Source of the DNA: CAYYKK01 sp046351395
Lineage (GTDB): Bacteria > Myxococcota_A > Polyangia > Polyangiales > Polyangiaceae
DNA length: 64,000 bases
NCBI GenBank assembly: GCA_046351395.1
Contig: JAXLYP010000005.1
Coordinates: 62,001-126,000 of the forward strand
Direction: 5' to 3'
The position numbers and the translations under genes are program-made. The notes beneath the pieces are model-generated. The model did no database searches, was not told the origin of the DNA, and saw only the letters and a list, made by a program, of their open reading frames with translations. Below, one piece after another: positions 27,529 to 37,348 of the stretch (within the stretch, counting starts at the first letter, position 1; each line of letters begins with the position of its first letter).

Positions 27529-28344
27529 CTACGGTAGCACCTTGCCCTGGATGTGGACGGTCCCGGACGAGGTGTCGACCGTCTGCGAGACGATGACCGC
27601 GGTGAGCCCCAGCGCCGCCACGCCGCCGACGATCACCCAGAACCAAGGCTTCGTGGCGATGCTCCCGCCGTCGTCGGGCGGAGGGGGCGGCGCCGGCGCG
27701 GGCGCCGCTCGGGGGCCCGACTCGTTCGCGCCGAGGAGCGCGACCATCGCCGTGTCCACCCCGACCCAGACGTACTCGGGCGCCCCGGCCGTCGGCGCGA
27801 CGGCCGTGAAGAGCGCCGGATCGAGGCGGATCGAGAGCTCCCCCGCGACCTCGTCGAGGCGCACGAGACGCGCCGTGGCGACGCCATCGGGGGCGACGGA
27901 GACGAGGGCGAACGCCCGCGCGTCGACCTTGCGCGCGAGCCCTTCGAGGAGGGCCTTGGACGCCGCGGTGTCGAGCTCCGTGGGCAACGCGGCGCGGAGA
28001 TCCGCGAGCTCCACGATCGCCGGTGCGGTGGTGGGCGCGCCCCCCGCGAGGACCTGCACGACCGCCTCGTCCGCGCGCGGTCGGAGCTTCGGGGTTTTGT
28101 AGACGACGCGCGCGAGGCTGCGCGTCGCGCGCGTCACCGCCTCACCCTCCATGTAGACGCCGTCGGACGAGCTGATCTTGCCGAGCGCGACGACGGCGAC
28201 CCCTCGGCGTGGACTCTCGTCCGCGGGCGCGGCGTCCACCGTCGGCCCTGGGAGGTGGACGGAGCCGCTCGCAGCCGCCGTGCCTGCGGGTGCTCCGCCG
28301 CAGCCAGCGAGCGCGAGGAGCAGCGCGGCGGCGGCGAGCCTCAT
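27529..28344 (-). CDS. Lipoprotein with C-terminal membrane helix
   Basis: A protein of 271 residues. The lipobox LALAGC places the acylated Cys at about 16. The middle region holds alternating strands and helices (GVAVVALGKISSSDG, DARAFALVSVAPDG), perhaps a PEGA- or LpoB-like sensor fold. A Pro-rich stretch leads to a membrane helix (PWFWVIVGGVAALG) and a short tail. Having both a lipid anchor and a helix is unusual. It lies between an acetyltransferase-like gene (2 bp) and the peptidase-MA-like gene (9 bp). Confidence 0.65.
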   Translation of the reverse strand: MRLAAAALLLALAGCGGAPAGTAAASGSVHLPGPTVDAAPADESPRRGVAVVALGKISSSDGVYMEGEAVTRATRSLARVVYKTPKLRPRADEAVVQVLAGGAPTTAPAIVELADLRAALPTELDTAASKALLEGLARKVDARAFALVSVAPDGVATARLVRLDEVAGELSIRLDPALFTAVAPTAGAPEYVWVGVDTAMVALLGANESGPRAAPAPAPPPPPDDGGSIATKPWFWVIVGGVAALGLTAVIVSQTVDTSSGTVHIQGKVLP

Positions 28345-28346
28345 GG

Positions 28347-29483
28347 TCAGGAGAGCGCGCGCTCGAACACGCGGTACGTCTTGTAGATGCGGCCCCCCAT
28401 GAGCTTGATGCCCACGTTGATCGGCGCGTTGTCCTCGACGGTCCACGAGAGCTCCCCGCGCTCGAGCCCCATGAGGTGGCCCGCCTGGTTCATCTGCACG
28501 TAGAGAAACGCGCTCAGCCCCGCATATTTGCGGACGTTCCGCCATTTGCGGCGGATGCCGAGGAGGATGAGCCGCCCGCTCTTCGGACCCCGGACCTTGA
28601 GCCGCCAGAGCAGCTTGCCGATGCCGAGCGGGAACAGCTTGCCCCGCAGCCCCGCGATGAGCTCGTTCAGGTTCGGCATCGCGAGCGCGATCGCCGCGGC
28701 TTCGCCGTCGATCGAGACGATGCGCGTGAGCTCGGGCATGAGGATGAGCTTCATGTCCTCCGCGGACTTCTTGAGCTCCGCGTCCGTGAGCGGGACGAAC
28801 CCCCAGTTGTCGCTCCACGCGTCGTTGAAGATGTCCGTGATGACGCGGAGCTCGCTCAGCATCTCCTTCGGGTTCGCGTAGCGGGAGGTGACCTCCGGGA
28901 GCGCGGCGATCTCGTCGTGCGCCTTCTGGGCGCGCGCCGGGACCTCTCCGAGGTCGTACGTCCAGGCGTAGAAGTCCTTCAGCTTCGTGAACCCGTTCCG
29001 CGTGATGTGGCCCGCTTGATAGGGCAGGTTGTGCCCCATCATGATCATGGGCGGCGTGTCGAACCCGTCCACGAGGCAGCCGAGCTCCTCGTTGATCGAG
29101 AGCGAGAACGGCCCTCGGATCGACGTCATCCCGCGCGCCTTGAGCCACCGCGCCGCCTCGTCGAGGAGCGCGGCGCTCACCTCGTCGTCGTCCACGGTGT
29201 CGAGGTACCCGAAGAACCCCGCCCCGTCCGCGTGCCGCCGGATGTGCTCGTGATCCACCTGCGCGGTGATGCGGCCCACCGGCTTGCCGTTCTTGTAGGC
29301 GACCCAGGCGGTCCCCTCGGCGTGCTCGAAGAAGGGGTTCTTCTTGTGATCGAGCTTGTCCGTGATCTCCATGTCCAGCGGGCGGACGTAGTTCACGTCG
29401 TTCGCGTAGATGTCGTCCACGACGTCGAGGAAATCCTTGAGCGTTCGTTTGTCGCTTCCGAGTTCGCGGAGCTCGACCGGCAT
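28347..29483 (-). CDS. GNAT-superfamily-like protein (YghO type)
   Basis: A protein of 378 residues from the ATG at 29481-29483. An upstream TTG in frame is less likely. Two acetyltransferase-like halves are suggested: WVAYKNGKPVGRITAQVDHEH with AARWLKARGM, then ELTRIVSIDGEAAAIALAMPNLNEL. The MGHNLPYQAGHITRNGFTKLKDFYAW segment is typical of a widespread group of uncharacterised GNAT-like proteins. The substrate is unknown. First gene of a three-gene minus-strand operon. Confidence 0.65.
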   Translation of the reverse strand: MPVELRELGSDKRTLKDFLDVVDDIYANDVNYVRPLDMEITDKLDHKKNPFFEHAEGTAWVAYKNGKPVGRITAQVDHEHIRRHADGAGFFGYLDTVDDDEVSAALLDEAARWLKARGMTSIRGPFSLSINEELGCLVDGFDTPPMIMMGHNLPYQAGHITRNGFTKLKDFYAWTYDLGEVPARAQKAHDEIAALPEVTSRYANPKEMLSELRVITDIFNDAWSDNWGFVPLTDAELKKSAEDMKLILMPELTRIVSIDGEAAAIALAMPNLNELIAGLRGKLFPLGIGKLLWRLKVRGPKSGRLILLGIRRKWRNVRKYAGLSAFLYVQMNQAGHLMGLERGELSWTVEDNAPINVGIKLMGGRIYKTYRVFERALS

Positions 29484-29653
29484 GCGCGTCGGCCTAGCGA
29501 CGTTCGGACCTCGCGGCAACCATCCGTCGCCGAGAGGTGCTCACAGAGGCGGCAGACCGCCGCGGCGCGCGCCGGGGCGCGCCCGACACCTGGACACCGG
29601 GGCTCCCTCGCGGATCCACCCATACGCGTCGGACGCCGTGGTATGTGCGGCCG

Positions 29654-31726
29654 ATGCGCCTAGGTGATCCGGCTCTGCACCCCGCCACCGTCCTGCCCGC
29701 GTACTTGGATACGCTCGTGCGAGGCCGCCGCGTCGCCGTGCTCGGGGACAGCTCGCTCGGGATCGGAGAGCTCTTCCTCGAGCGAGGCGCGCGCATCGTC
29801 CACGTGTTCGATCGGGACGCGGGGCGCGCGGCGGAGGCCGCCGCTCGCCACTCGGCGACGCGAGGGCGCGTCCAGTTCAGCCCGTTCGTGGACGATCTCG
29901 CGGTGCGGCGGGGCGCGTTCGACATCGCGATCGTTCCGGATCTGTCGGTCCTTTCGGATCTCGCCGAGACCGTGCGCGTCGCGAAGCGCCTCGTCCCCCC
30001 GGGCGGCCTCGCGGTGTTCGCGACCCCCAACCCGGACGCCGAGCGCTGGCTGCTGCCTCCGTCCGAGGCGGTGGGGGACGCGCCGGGCTACTACGAGCTC
30101 TACGATCTGATCGCGGCGGAGTTCAGCGAGGTCCGCATGCTCGGCCAGGCGCCGTTCGTGGGCTACGCGATCGTCGACTTCGCCGCGGCCGATCCCGAGG
30201 TCTCGATCGACACGTCCTCGCTCGCGCAGGCGGAGGTCCCCGAGTGGTACGTCGCCGTGGCGAGCGAGCGACCGCTCGACCTTTCGACGTACGCGGTCGT
30301 CGAGGTCGCCCTCTCCGACGTGTCGCGCGCGACGATCTCGAGCGAGCCCAACACGCTCCCGCGCGGTGTCTCGGGGGAGTCGGCGGCGCTCAGCGAGGCC
30401 AACCAACGCATCGCCGAGCTCCACGCGGAGAACGAGCGCCTCGTCCTCGAGGCTCGGCTCACCCTCGACGCGACGACGGAGCGCGAGCGCGCGAACGACG
30501 CGCTCGCGATGCGCGCGGCGGACATCGAGCGAGACCTCGCGGAGTGGAAGAACCGCTGCACGGAGCTCGAGCGAGTCGCCACGGAGGCGCGCGCGCGGGC
30601 CGATCGCACGAGCCACCAGGTGAAGGATCTCGACGAGGAGCTCGGCCGCCAGCGCGACCGCGCGACCCGCCTCACCCGCGACCTCGACGAGGCGACGAAG
30701 GCGCGCGTCCGCGCGGAGGAGACCGCGCACACGCGGCAGCTCTCCTCGGAGACGATGGTGATCGACACGCGCCTCGCGGTCGAGCTCGCCACGATGCACG
30801 AGCGCGTGCGAGAGCTCGAGGCGGCGCTCGCGGAGGCGGGGGATCCGCCGACGCTGCGCTCGCTGCAGAACGCGCAGTCGGCGCGGATCGTGGAGCTCGA
30901 GCGGCGCGAGTCCGAGCTCATGGTGCGCGCGTCCGGCCTCGAGCAGACGGTCGAGGAGCTGCGCCAAGCCGGCGAGGAGCTCCGCCGCGCAGGAGAGGAG
31001 CACCGCCTACGCGCCGAGGAGCAACAGCGCGTCGGCGACGAGCAGCGGCGCATCGCCGAGGAGCAGCGGCGGATCGCCGAGGAGCAGCGACGCGTCGCGG
31101 ACGAGCAGCGGCGGACATCGGAGGAGCGGCGGCAGACGATCGACCAGCTGCTCGGGCGAGCGACGCAGCTCGAGGAGGAGCTCAGCGCCGCGACCACGGA
31201 GATGGGTCGCCTCACGATCGAGACCGAGCGGCTCGCGTTCGAAGTGCGCGAGGCGGAGTACCGCCGCCTCGCCGCGGATCAGGCGCTCGCGATGGCGCGG
31301 GAGGGCTCGGACGATGCGCTCGCCGAGGATCTCCGCGTCCTCGAGGAGCACCTCGTGGAGCGGGGGCACGAGGTGGGCCGCCTGACGCGCGAGATCCGCG
31401 AGGCGGCGCGCGTCGGTCGCGAGCGCCTCGAGGAGCTCGCCGCGCGCGACGCCAAGGCGACCGTGACCGGGTCGGCGAGCGAGGCCGATCGGGCGCAGCT
31501 CGCGAGGCTCCAGGCGGACGCGGCCGCGGCGTCGTGGAAGATCGCGCAGCTCGAGCGCGAGCTCGCCGCTAGGCCCCCGATCCCGCCCGCGGCGGATGCT
31601 CGGACGCGCGCGCTCGAGGAGGCGCTCGTCGCGGCTCAGCGTGAGATCTCCGAGCTGCGCTTCGCGCTCCGAGGGGTCGAGGTGACCGACGCGAGCGAAC
31701 GCGAAGGCTCCGGAGCCGCGCCGTGA
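29654..31726 (+). CDS. Methyltransferase-like domain fused to a long coiled coil
   Basis: A protein of 690 residues from the ATG at 29654. Residues 1-200 resemble a class I methyltransferase: VAVLGDSSLGIGELFLERGARIVHVFD matches the SAM-binding loop, and FDIAIVPDLSVL and VPPGGLAVFATPNP follow. The glycine loop is degenerate (GDSSLG), so activity is uncertain. Residues 250-690 are a highly charged coiled coil with heptads. Its last 4 bases overlap the next gene (GTGA), so the two are translationally coupled. A structural or polar-scaffold role is possible. Confidence 0.65.
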   Translation: MRLGDPALHPATVLPAYLDTLVRGRRVAVLGDSSLGIGELFLERGARIVHVFDRDAGRAAEAAARHSATRGRVQFSPFVDDLAVRRGAFDIAIVPDLSVLSDLAETVRVAKRLVPPGGLAVFATPNPDAERWLLPPSEAVGDAPGYYELYDLIAAEFSEVRMLGQAPFVGYAIVDFAAADPEVSIDTSSLAQAEVPEWYVAVASERPLDLSTYAVVEVALSDVSRATISSEPNTLPRGVSGESAALSEANQRIAELHAENERLVLEARLTLDATTERERANDALAMRAADIERDLAEWKNRCTELERVATEARARADRTSHQVKDLDEELGRQRDRATRLTRDLDEATKARVRAEETAHTRQLSSETMVIDTRLAVELATMHERVRELEAALAEAGDPPTLRSLQNAQSARIVELERRESELMVRASGLEQTVEELRQAGEELRRAGEEHRLRAEEQQRVGDEQRRIAEEQRRIAEEQRRVADEQRRTSEERRQTIDQLLGRATQLEEELSAATTEMGRLTIETERLAFEVREAEYRRLAADQALAMAREGSDDALAEDLRVLEEHLVERGHEVGRLTREIREAARVGRERLEELAARDAKATVTGSASEADRAQLARLQADAAAASWKIAQLERELAARPPIPPAADARTRALEEALVAAQREISELRFALRGVEVTDASEREGSGAAP
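31016..31141 (+). repeat. 21-bp in-frame repeat encoding six heptads
   Basis: Six tandem 21-bp units inside the coiled-coil gene encode variants of (E/D)EQRR(I/V)A. Units two and three differ by only two bases, which suggests recent expansion by slippage. The unit length keeps the heptad phase. Confidence 0.75.
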
Positions 31727-34700
31727 CGCGACCCGACCCGCGACGGGATCGAGCGCGCTCCGGGTGGCTCGCCCGGTTGCCGCGCGGGTTCGCGGCGCTC
31801 GCGATCCTCGTCGGAACGGCGGCGTGCAGCGGCGCGGCCCCCGTCGCCACCGATCCGCTCGTTCGCGCGCGCCGCGCCGCCGAGTCTTCGAAGGACGGCG
31901 AGGTCGTGGGTCGGTGGCTGCTCGCGGAGCTCCTCGCGCCGGGAGGTGAGCCGACGCAGGCCACCGCGGCGCGCGCCGCGCTCGACGCGCTGACGCCGCG
32001 GGCGACGGGGATGTATGCGTCGTTCGCGCGCGGCGTCGACGACGAGGCCCACGGCCGGCTGGGATCCGCGGCGGGAGAGTTCCTCGAGGCCGTCGCCGCC
32101 ACGCAAGCGTTCGACGGCCCGGAGGTCGAGCTCCTGGCGCGCTACGCGAGTCGGCACCTGATCACGCTGCGCTCGAGCGTCCCGCACCTGTGGACCACGG
32201 CGAAGCCCGTGGTCGAAAAGGCGATCGAGCACCCGGCACACCTCGGGCTCGCGGCGCGCAACGAGCTCGTCACGTACTGGGCCGCGGAGGAGCACGCCGC
32301 GGGGTCCACCGAGCCGTGGGACGAGGTGCTCGAGAAGCACCTCGGGTGCGTCTCGACGACCCGCTTCGCCGGCCCGTTCGGGCGCGTCGCGCCGGGGGAC
32401 GGCGTTCGTCATTTCGACGCCGAGTCCCCGGGCCCCTGGCCGATGACGTTCGCCAAGGATCCTTCGCGCATCGTCGGTCCGGCCGTCCTCGAGGGCGCGG
32501 GCTCGGGGTGCCACGCGACGGCGGACGCGCCCGACTCGGGCATCTTCTACGTGGAGACGTACGTCACCCTCGACCAAGACCACGACGCGGTGCTCGCGGT
32601 CGAAGGCGCGACGGGCATCTTCGTGGACGACACGGAAGTCCTCCGGGTCGATCCGGATCGATGGGGCGCGTGGCCGCGGTCGAGCGTGCGGCTCCACCTC
32701 GGCGCGGGCCGTCACCGCGTGCTCGGTCGCCTGCTCTCGCCGAGCACGTCCATCCGTCTGGTGGACGAGCAGGGCCTCCCCCTCGCGGCGACGACCTCCG
32801 TCGATCCGAGCGCGGGATACACGCTCGTGCCGCCCACGCTCTTGGTCGATCCGGACGCGGTCGCGCCCTTCTACGGCGCGGTGGGCGTGACGAGCGAGCC
32901 TCCGCCGCCCGCGGCGCCGAGCGGCGCGCCGTCGGTGGACGTCGACGATCCGATCCTGCGCTCCGTCGCCGCGAGCCTCGCCCACGACGCGGGCCGGGAC
33001 GACGTCGCGAGCGTCCTCATGGAACCGCTCGTCCGCGACGGGGACCGAGCGACCGGGCTCGCGCTCTCGATCGCGGCCTCGTTCGTGGAGGGCGATCCCA
33101 TCTTCACGGAGAACGACGCGCGCGACGTCGCGCTCGATCTGCGCACGCGCGCAGCGAAGAAGGACGCGCTGCTCTGGTACCCACGGCTTTGGCTCGCGCT
33201 CGACGAGGCGCGCAAGCAGAGCGTGACGGACGTCTTGCCGAAGCTCACGGAGCTCTCGACCGCGTTCCCGGAGGTCCCGGAGATCATCGTCGGCCTGTCG
33301 ACGATCTACAGCCGCCTCGGCTGGAGCGCGGAGCGAGAGACCGCGCTCCTCGAGGCCGCGAAGCGTTTCCCGGACGACACGGAGATCCTCCGCGCCGAGC
33401 TCGAGCTCTTCGACGAGCGGGGGCGCAACGCCGAGGCGGACGCGGTCGTCGAGCGCCTCCGCGTGCTCGATCCCCGGGGCCTCATCGACGTCGAGCGCGC
33501 GGTCCGACGCCGCGACTTCGATGGGGCGATCCGCGGCCTCGAGCGCGCGAAGATGGATCACCCGGAGGACAAGGGCATCGTCGCCCGCCTCGAGGATCTC
33601 CTCTCGCGCGCGGGCCGCTCTCCGGAGACGTTCACGATGCTCGAGAAGGCGCTCGCGGACGATCCGAAGAGCGAGAGCCGGCACCTCGCCGTCGCGGACG
33701 CTCGGTACGCCGCCGGTGATCGCGCCGCGCTCCGGAACGCCCTCGTGGACGCGATCCAGCGAGGCGCGCCCACGGACTCCCTCCGAGACGCGATCGAGCT
33801 CGTCGAGGGGTCCACGGAGCTCTCTCCGTACCGGATCGACGGGCTCAAGACGATCCGCGACTATCAAGCGTCCGGCGCCGCAGCGCTCCCCGAGAAGGCG
33901 ACGCGCAAGGGGAACGCCGCGCGTGTCCTCGATTACTCGGCGCTCTGGATCCACGGCGATGGGACGGCGCGGATGCTCGAGCACGAGATCCTCCACATGC
34001 AGTCGCACGAGGCGATCTCGGAGCACGGCGAGATCCGCATCCCGCGGGGCGCCCTGCTCCACCTCCGCACCATCAAGGCGGACGGCACGATCTACGAGCC
34101 GGAGCTGATCTCGGGCAAGCCCACCGTGACGATGCCCCACCTCGACGTGGGCGACTACGTCGAGACGGAGACGATCTACACGCTCCCGGGCGACGGGACG
34201 GCGGGGCAGAGCTTCATGGGCCCGCGGTGGTTCTTCCGCGAGGAGAAGATCGACTACTACCGCAGCGAGTTCGTCATCATCTCGCCGAAGGACAAGCCGC
34301 TCGACCTCGAGATCACGGGCGATGTCCCGGCGCCGGCGGTCTCCGAGACGGGCGCGTTCGTCGTGCGACGGTACCGCGTCGATCAGAACCCCGCGGTCCC
34401 CGAGGAGCCGCTCAGCGTGCCTGTGGAGGAGTTCCTGCCGAGCGTCCGCGCCGGATGGGGCGTCCATCAGGCGGACACGCTCGCGCGGTTCGTCGATCTC
34501 TCCCGCGCGCGCACCCCCCGGGATCCGCGCCTCGTTCGAATCGCAGAGACGATCCTCGCGAACGGCAAGAAGGGCGACGAGGCGACCCAAGAGGTGCGAT
34601 CGCTCTCGGTCGACGAGAAGGCGCGGCGCATCTACCGGTGGGTCGCGGCGAACGTCGAAAACGGCAAGGAGAGCGATCCGCGGCGCGCGGTGACGGGCAA

Positions 34701-35631
34701 GAGCGGGAGCCGCGTCGAGGCGTTCATCTACCTCGCGCGCCTCGTCGGGGTGAACGTCGAGCGCGGCCTCATCACGGACCGGCTCCAGGCTCCGCCCATC
34801 GGTCCGATGAGCGAGGCCGAGCAGTTCGGGTCCTTTGCGGTCGCCGTCCCGGGTGAGAAGGGGACTGACTACGCGTGGATGCTCATCGGCGAGAAGTTCG
34901 CGCCTTACGGGTACCTCCCGAGCTCGCTCCGGAACCAGCCCGCCGTGCTCCTCGTCGACGGCGCACCCCGCGTGACGACGAACGGCGGCGGCGCCGCGGA
35001 TGGCATCACGGACGCGGGCGAGCTGACGCTCGACGCCGGAGGCTCCGCCACGCTCTCGCTCGAGCAGTCGTACTCGGGCGGGCTCGCGATCAGCCTGCGC
35101 TCCGCGCTCGAGACGCTCCCCGATGCGCGCCTCAAGAAGGCGGTCGAGTCGGAGCTCCTCGGGGACAACCTACCCGGCGCGCGCCTCGCGGACGTGACGC
35201 TCGCGGATCTCGAGAACCTCGACCTGCCGCTCCGCATCCAGATGAAGATCGAGATCTCGAACTTCGCGGCGCCACGCCAGGGAGGGCTCCGCATCGCTCC
35301 GCCGTTCGCCCCTCACCTGAGCCGGCTCGTGTCGTTCCCCACGCGCCAAACCCCGCTCTTCATCCCCGAGCAGCTGGCGGTCGCGCACCGGATCGAGCTC
35401 CGCATCAAGCTTCCCCAGGGGGCGCGCTGCACCCTGCCGCCTCCGACGAAGGCGGAGGCGGCCAACCTGAGCTTCTCCATCGACGACCGCGTGGAGGGGG
35501 ACGTACTCGTCCTCGACCGCCGGATCGATCTCCCTGCGGGGCGCGTGCAGCCCACCGAGTACGAGGCGTTCGCGAAGTCGATCCGCGCGCTCGATCAGGC
35601 GTTCGAGCGCGAGATCCAGATCGACCTCTGA
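31723..35631 (+). CDS. Giant lipoprotein: TPR region, DUF3857-like and inactive transglutaminase-like domain
   Basis: A protein of 1302 residues starting at a GTG that overlaps the upstream stop. The lipobox is VGTAAC (Cys about 35). Residues 50-400 hold helical repeats and a beta-rich insert; about 420-720 are TPR-like helices. A DUF3857-like domain (YRVDQNPAVPEEP) and a transglutaminase-like domain (about 970-1080) follow, then a beta-sandwich end. In active relatives a GDCKDK motif, an FNHV His and a WLDPT Asp form the triad. Here they read GKSGSR, FGSF and WMLIG, so all three are lost. It is probably an envelope scaffold or peptide-binding protein working with its coupled coiled-coil partner. 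Confidence 0.7.
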   Translation: MTRPDPRRDRARSGWLARLPRGFAALAILVGTAACSGAAPVATDPLVRARRAAESSKDGEVVGRWLLAELLAPGGEPTQATAARAALDALTPRATGMYASFARGVDDEAHGRLGSAAGEFLEAVAATQAFDGPEVELLARYASRHLITLRSSVPHLWTTAKPVVEKAIEHPAHLGLAARNELVTYWAAEEHAAGSTEPWDEVLEKHLGCVSTTRFAGPFGRVAPGDGVRHFDAESPGPWPMTFAKDPSRIVGPAVLEGAGSGCHATADAPDSGIFYVETYVTLDQDHDAVLAVEGATGIFVDDTEVLRVDPDRWGAWPRSSVRLHLGAGRHRVLGRLLSPSTSIRLVDEQGLPLAATTSVDPSAGYTLVPPTLLVDPDAVAPFYGAVGVTSEPPPPAAPSGAPSVDVDDPILRSVAASLAHDAGRDDVASVLMEPLVRDGDRATGLALSIAASFVEGDPIFTENDARDVALDLRTRAAKKDALLWYPRLWLALDEARKQSVTDVLPKLTELSTAFPEVPEIIVGLSTIYSRLGWSAERETALLEAAKRFPDDTEILRAELELFDERGRNAEADAVVERLRVLDPRGLIDVERAVRRRDFDGAIRGLERAKMDHPEDKGIVARLEDLLSRAGRSPETFTMLEKALADDPKSESRHLAVADARYAAGDRAALRNALVDAIQRGAPTDSLRDAIELVEGSTELSPYRIDGLKTIRDYQASGAAALPEKATRKGNAARVLDYSALWIHGDGTARMLEHEILHMQSHEAISEHGEIRIPRGALLHLRTIKADGTIYEPELISGKPTVTMPHLDVGDYVETETIYTLPGDGTAGQSFMGPRWFFREEKIDYYRSEFVIISPKDKPLDLEITGDVPAPAVSETGAFVVRRYRVDQNPAVPEEPLSVPVEEFLPSVRAGWGVHQADTLARFVDLSRARTPRDPRLVRIAETILANGKKGDEATQEVRSLSVDEKARRIYRWVAANVENGKESDPRRAVTGKSGSRVEAFIYLARLVGVNVERGLITDRLQAPPIGPMSEAEQFGSFAVAVPGEKGTDYAWMLIGEKFAPYGYLPSSLRNQPAVLLVDGAPRVTTNGGGAADGITDAGELTLDAGGSATLSLEQSYSGGLAISLRSALETLPDARLKKAVESELLGDNLPGARLADVTLADLENLDLPLRIQMKIEISNFAAPRQGGLRIAPPFAPHLSRLVSFPTRQTPLFIPEQLAVAHRIELRIKLPQGARCTLPPPTKAEAANLSFSIDDRVEGDVLVLDRRIDLPAGRVQPTEYEAFAKSIRALDQAFEREIQIDL

Positions 35632-35725
35632 AGAGAGGCGAACCGCCAAGACGCCGAGGGCGCCAGGGAGAGGAGATCCTCTCTACTTGGCGCCCTCCGC
35701 GTGCTGGCGGTCCGTCTTCTGCCCG

Positions 35726-37348
35726 TCAGAACTGGTCGCGGATCTGGCGGCGGATCTTGCCGAGCGCCTGCTCCTGGAGCTGGCGGATGCGCTCGCGCGA
35801 CAGGTTGTACTTGTCGCCGATCTCCTTGAGCGTGAGCTCGTCCTCGTCGTCGAGGCCGAAGCGCCACCGGATGATCCGGGACTCGATGGGGGTCAGCGTC
35901 TTCAGCAGGCGCTGCACCTCATCGCTCCAGTTCTGGTTCGCGAGGTGGTCGAACGGGGACAGCGCGTCCTCCTCCTGGAGGAAGTCGATGAACTTGCGGC
36001 CATCCTCGTCCCCCACGGGGCGGTCGAGGGAGAACGGGGTCTCCGCGTAGAAGTCCTTCACCTTCTCGAGCTTCTCGAGCGGGATACCGGTCTCCTTCTC
36101 GAGCTGCTGCGGCGTGGGCTCCACGCCGGTGCGAGCGATGATGGCCTGGGTCGCGCGCGCCACGCGGTTGTACGTGTCGAGCATGTGGACGGGGATGCGG
36201 ACCGCGCGGCCCTTGTCGGCGAGCGCGCGGCTGATCGCGTGGCGGATCCACCACGACGCGTACGTCGAGAAGCGGTACCCGCGGCGGTGATCGAACCGCT
36301 CCACCGCCTTCATCAGGCCGATGTTGCCCTCTTGGATGAGGTCGATGAGCGGCAGCCGCCCGCGGTTGTACCGGCGCGCGATGGAGACGACGAGCCGGAG
36401 GTTCGCCTTCACGAATCGGTTCTTCACGCGGAGCTGGACCCCGTGCGTGCTGCGTACGCGCTCGAGGTAGCGGTGGTACGCGGGCGTGTCCTCGAGGTGC
36501 GCCGCGACGGGGATATCGTCGAGATCCGCGCCATCCGTGTCGATGTTGGGCTCGCCGATGAGGTCGTGCGCGATTTGCATCGCACGCGCCATCCACACGC
36601 GATCCGAGTCGGGCAGGCGGATCGTCAGCGCGAGCGCGGTGACGAGCTGATTCCACTTCTTCTGCTCGGCGAGGGTGAGCTTGCGCTTCGAGCCACCTTG
36701 CGCGAGCGCCATGAGCGGTTCGAGCTGCGGCGCCTCACACACCTCGGGCCCAGCCTTGCGAACGTCCTCGTCGAGGGCCTTCAGGATGTGCTCCGCCGCC
36801 GGGAGGTGGGAGAGCAGCGCGGACCAGTGCGCGACCTCGCTCTCCTCCACGGCGCGCGCCGTGGCCATCTCGGTGTCCTGGTCCATCACCGGGTGGAGCG
36901 CCATTTCGCGGAAATACCGCGCGAGCATCGAGTCCCCGCCGCCCTCTTCCATGTCCCGGAAGGAGCGCGCGTCCTCGGTGATGACGGCGAGCGGCTCGTC
37001 GGTCGACTCGACGGGCACCTGGCCCGTGTACGCGACGGGCTCCGTGCGCGCGGGGCGGATCGCGGTCTGCTCGAGGACCTCGTCGTCCATGAACGACGGC
37101 TCCATCTCGGCCCCACCCGACGTGGAGGGTCGAGCCGTGGAGGGGGCGGGCGCGTCGCTCTTCGTGAACGGCGGCTCCCCTGCTTCGAGCGATTCCATGG
37201 ACATGGACGGACGCTCGGCCGTGTCGTCCAGCAGATCGTCGGCCCGGTCCTCGTGCGCGGGTTCCAGCTTTCGCGCCGTGTTGCCTTCAGTCGAGCGCGA
37301 AACCGGGCGGGTTCGTACGACAGGATGGGTTTTCATCGACCTCGACAT
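35726..37348 (-). CDS. RNA polymerase sigma-70 family factor (RpoD-like, group 1/2)
   Basis: A protein of 540 residues; GAGG lies 5 nt before the ATG. A disordered start (about 130 residues) precedes region 1.2 (SMLARYFREM). A spacer of about 130 residues leads to regions 2.1-2.4 (NLRLVVSIARRYNRGRLPLI, YASWWIRHAISRAL). Region 3 and a full region 4 (LTLKEIGDKYNLSRERIRQL) end the protein. Regions 2.4 and 4.2 are canonical, so it should read ordinary -35/-10 promoters. It is shorter than typical myxobacterial SigA, so a group 2 stationary-phase or developmental sigma is more likely than the primary one. Confidence 0.85.
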   Translation of the reverse strand: MSRSMKTHPVVRTRPVSRSTEGNTARKLEPAHEDRADDLLDDTAERPSMSMESLEAGEPPFTKSDAPAPSTARPSTSGGAEMEPSFMDDEVLEQTAIRPARTEPVAYTGQVPVESTDEPLAVITEDARSFRDMEEGGGDSMLARYFREMALHPVMDQDTEMATARAVEESEVAHWSALLSHLPAAEHILKALDEDVRKAGPEVCEAPQLEPLMALAQGGSKRKLTLAEQKKWNQLVTALALTIRLPDSDRVWMARAMQIAHDLIGEPNIDTDGADLDDIPVAAHLEDTPAYHRYLERVRSTHGVQLRVKNRFVKANLRLVVSIARRYNRGRLPLIDLIQEGNIGLMKAVERFDHRRGYRFSTYASWWIRHAISRALADKGRAVRIPVHMLDTYNRVARATQAIIARTGVEPTPQQLEKETGIPLEKLEKVKDFYAETPFSLDRPVGDEDGRKFIDFLQEEDALSPFDHLANQNWSDEVQRLLKTLTPIESRIIRWRFGLDDEDELTLKEIGDKYNLSRERIRQLQEQALGKIRRQIRDQF

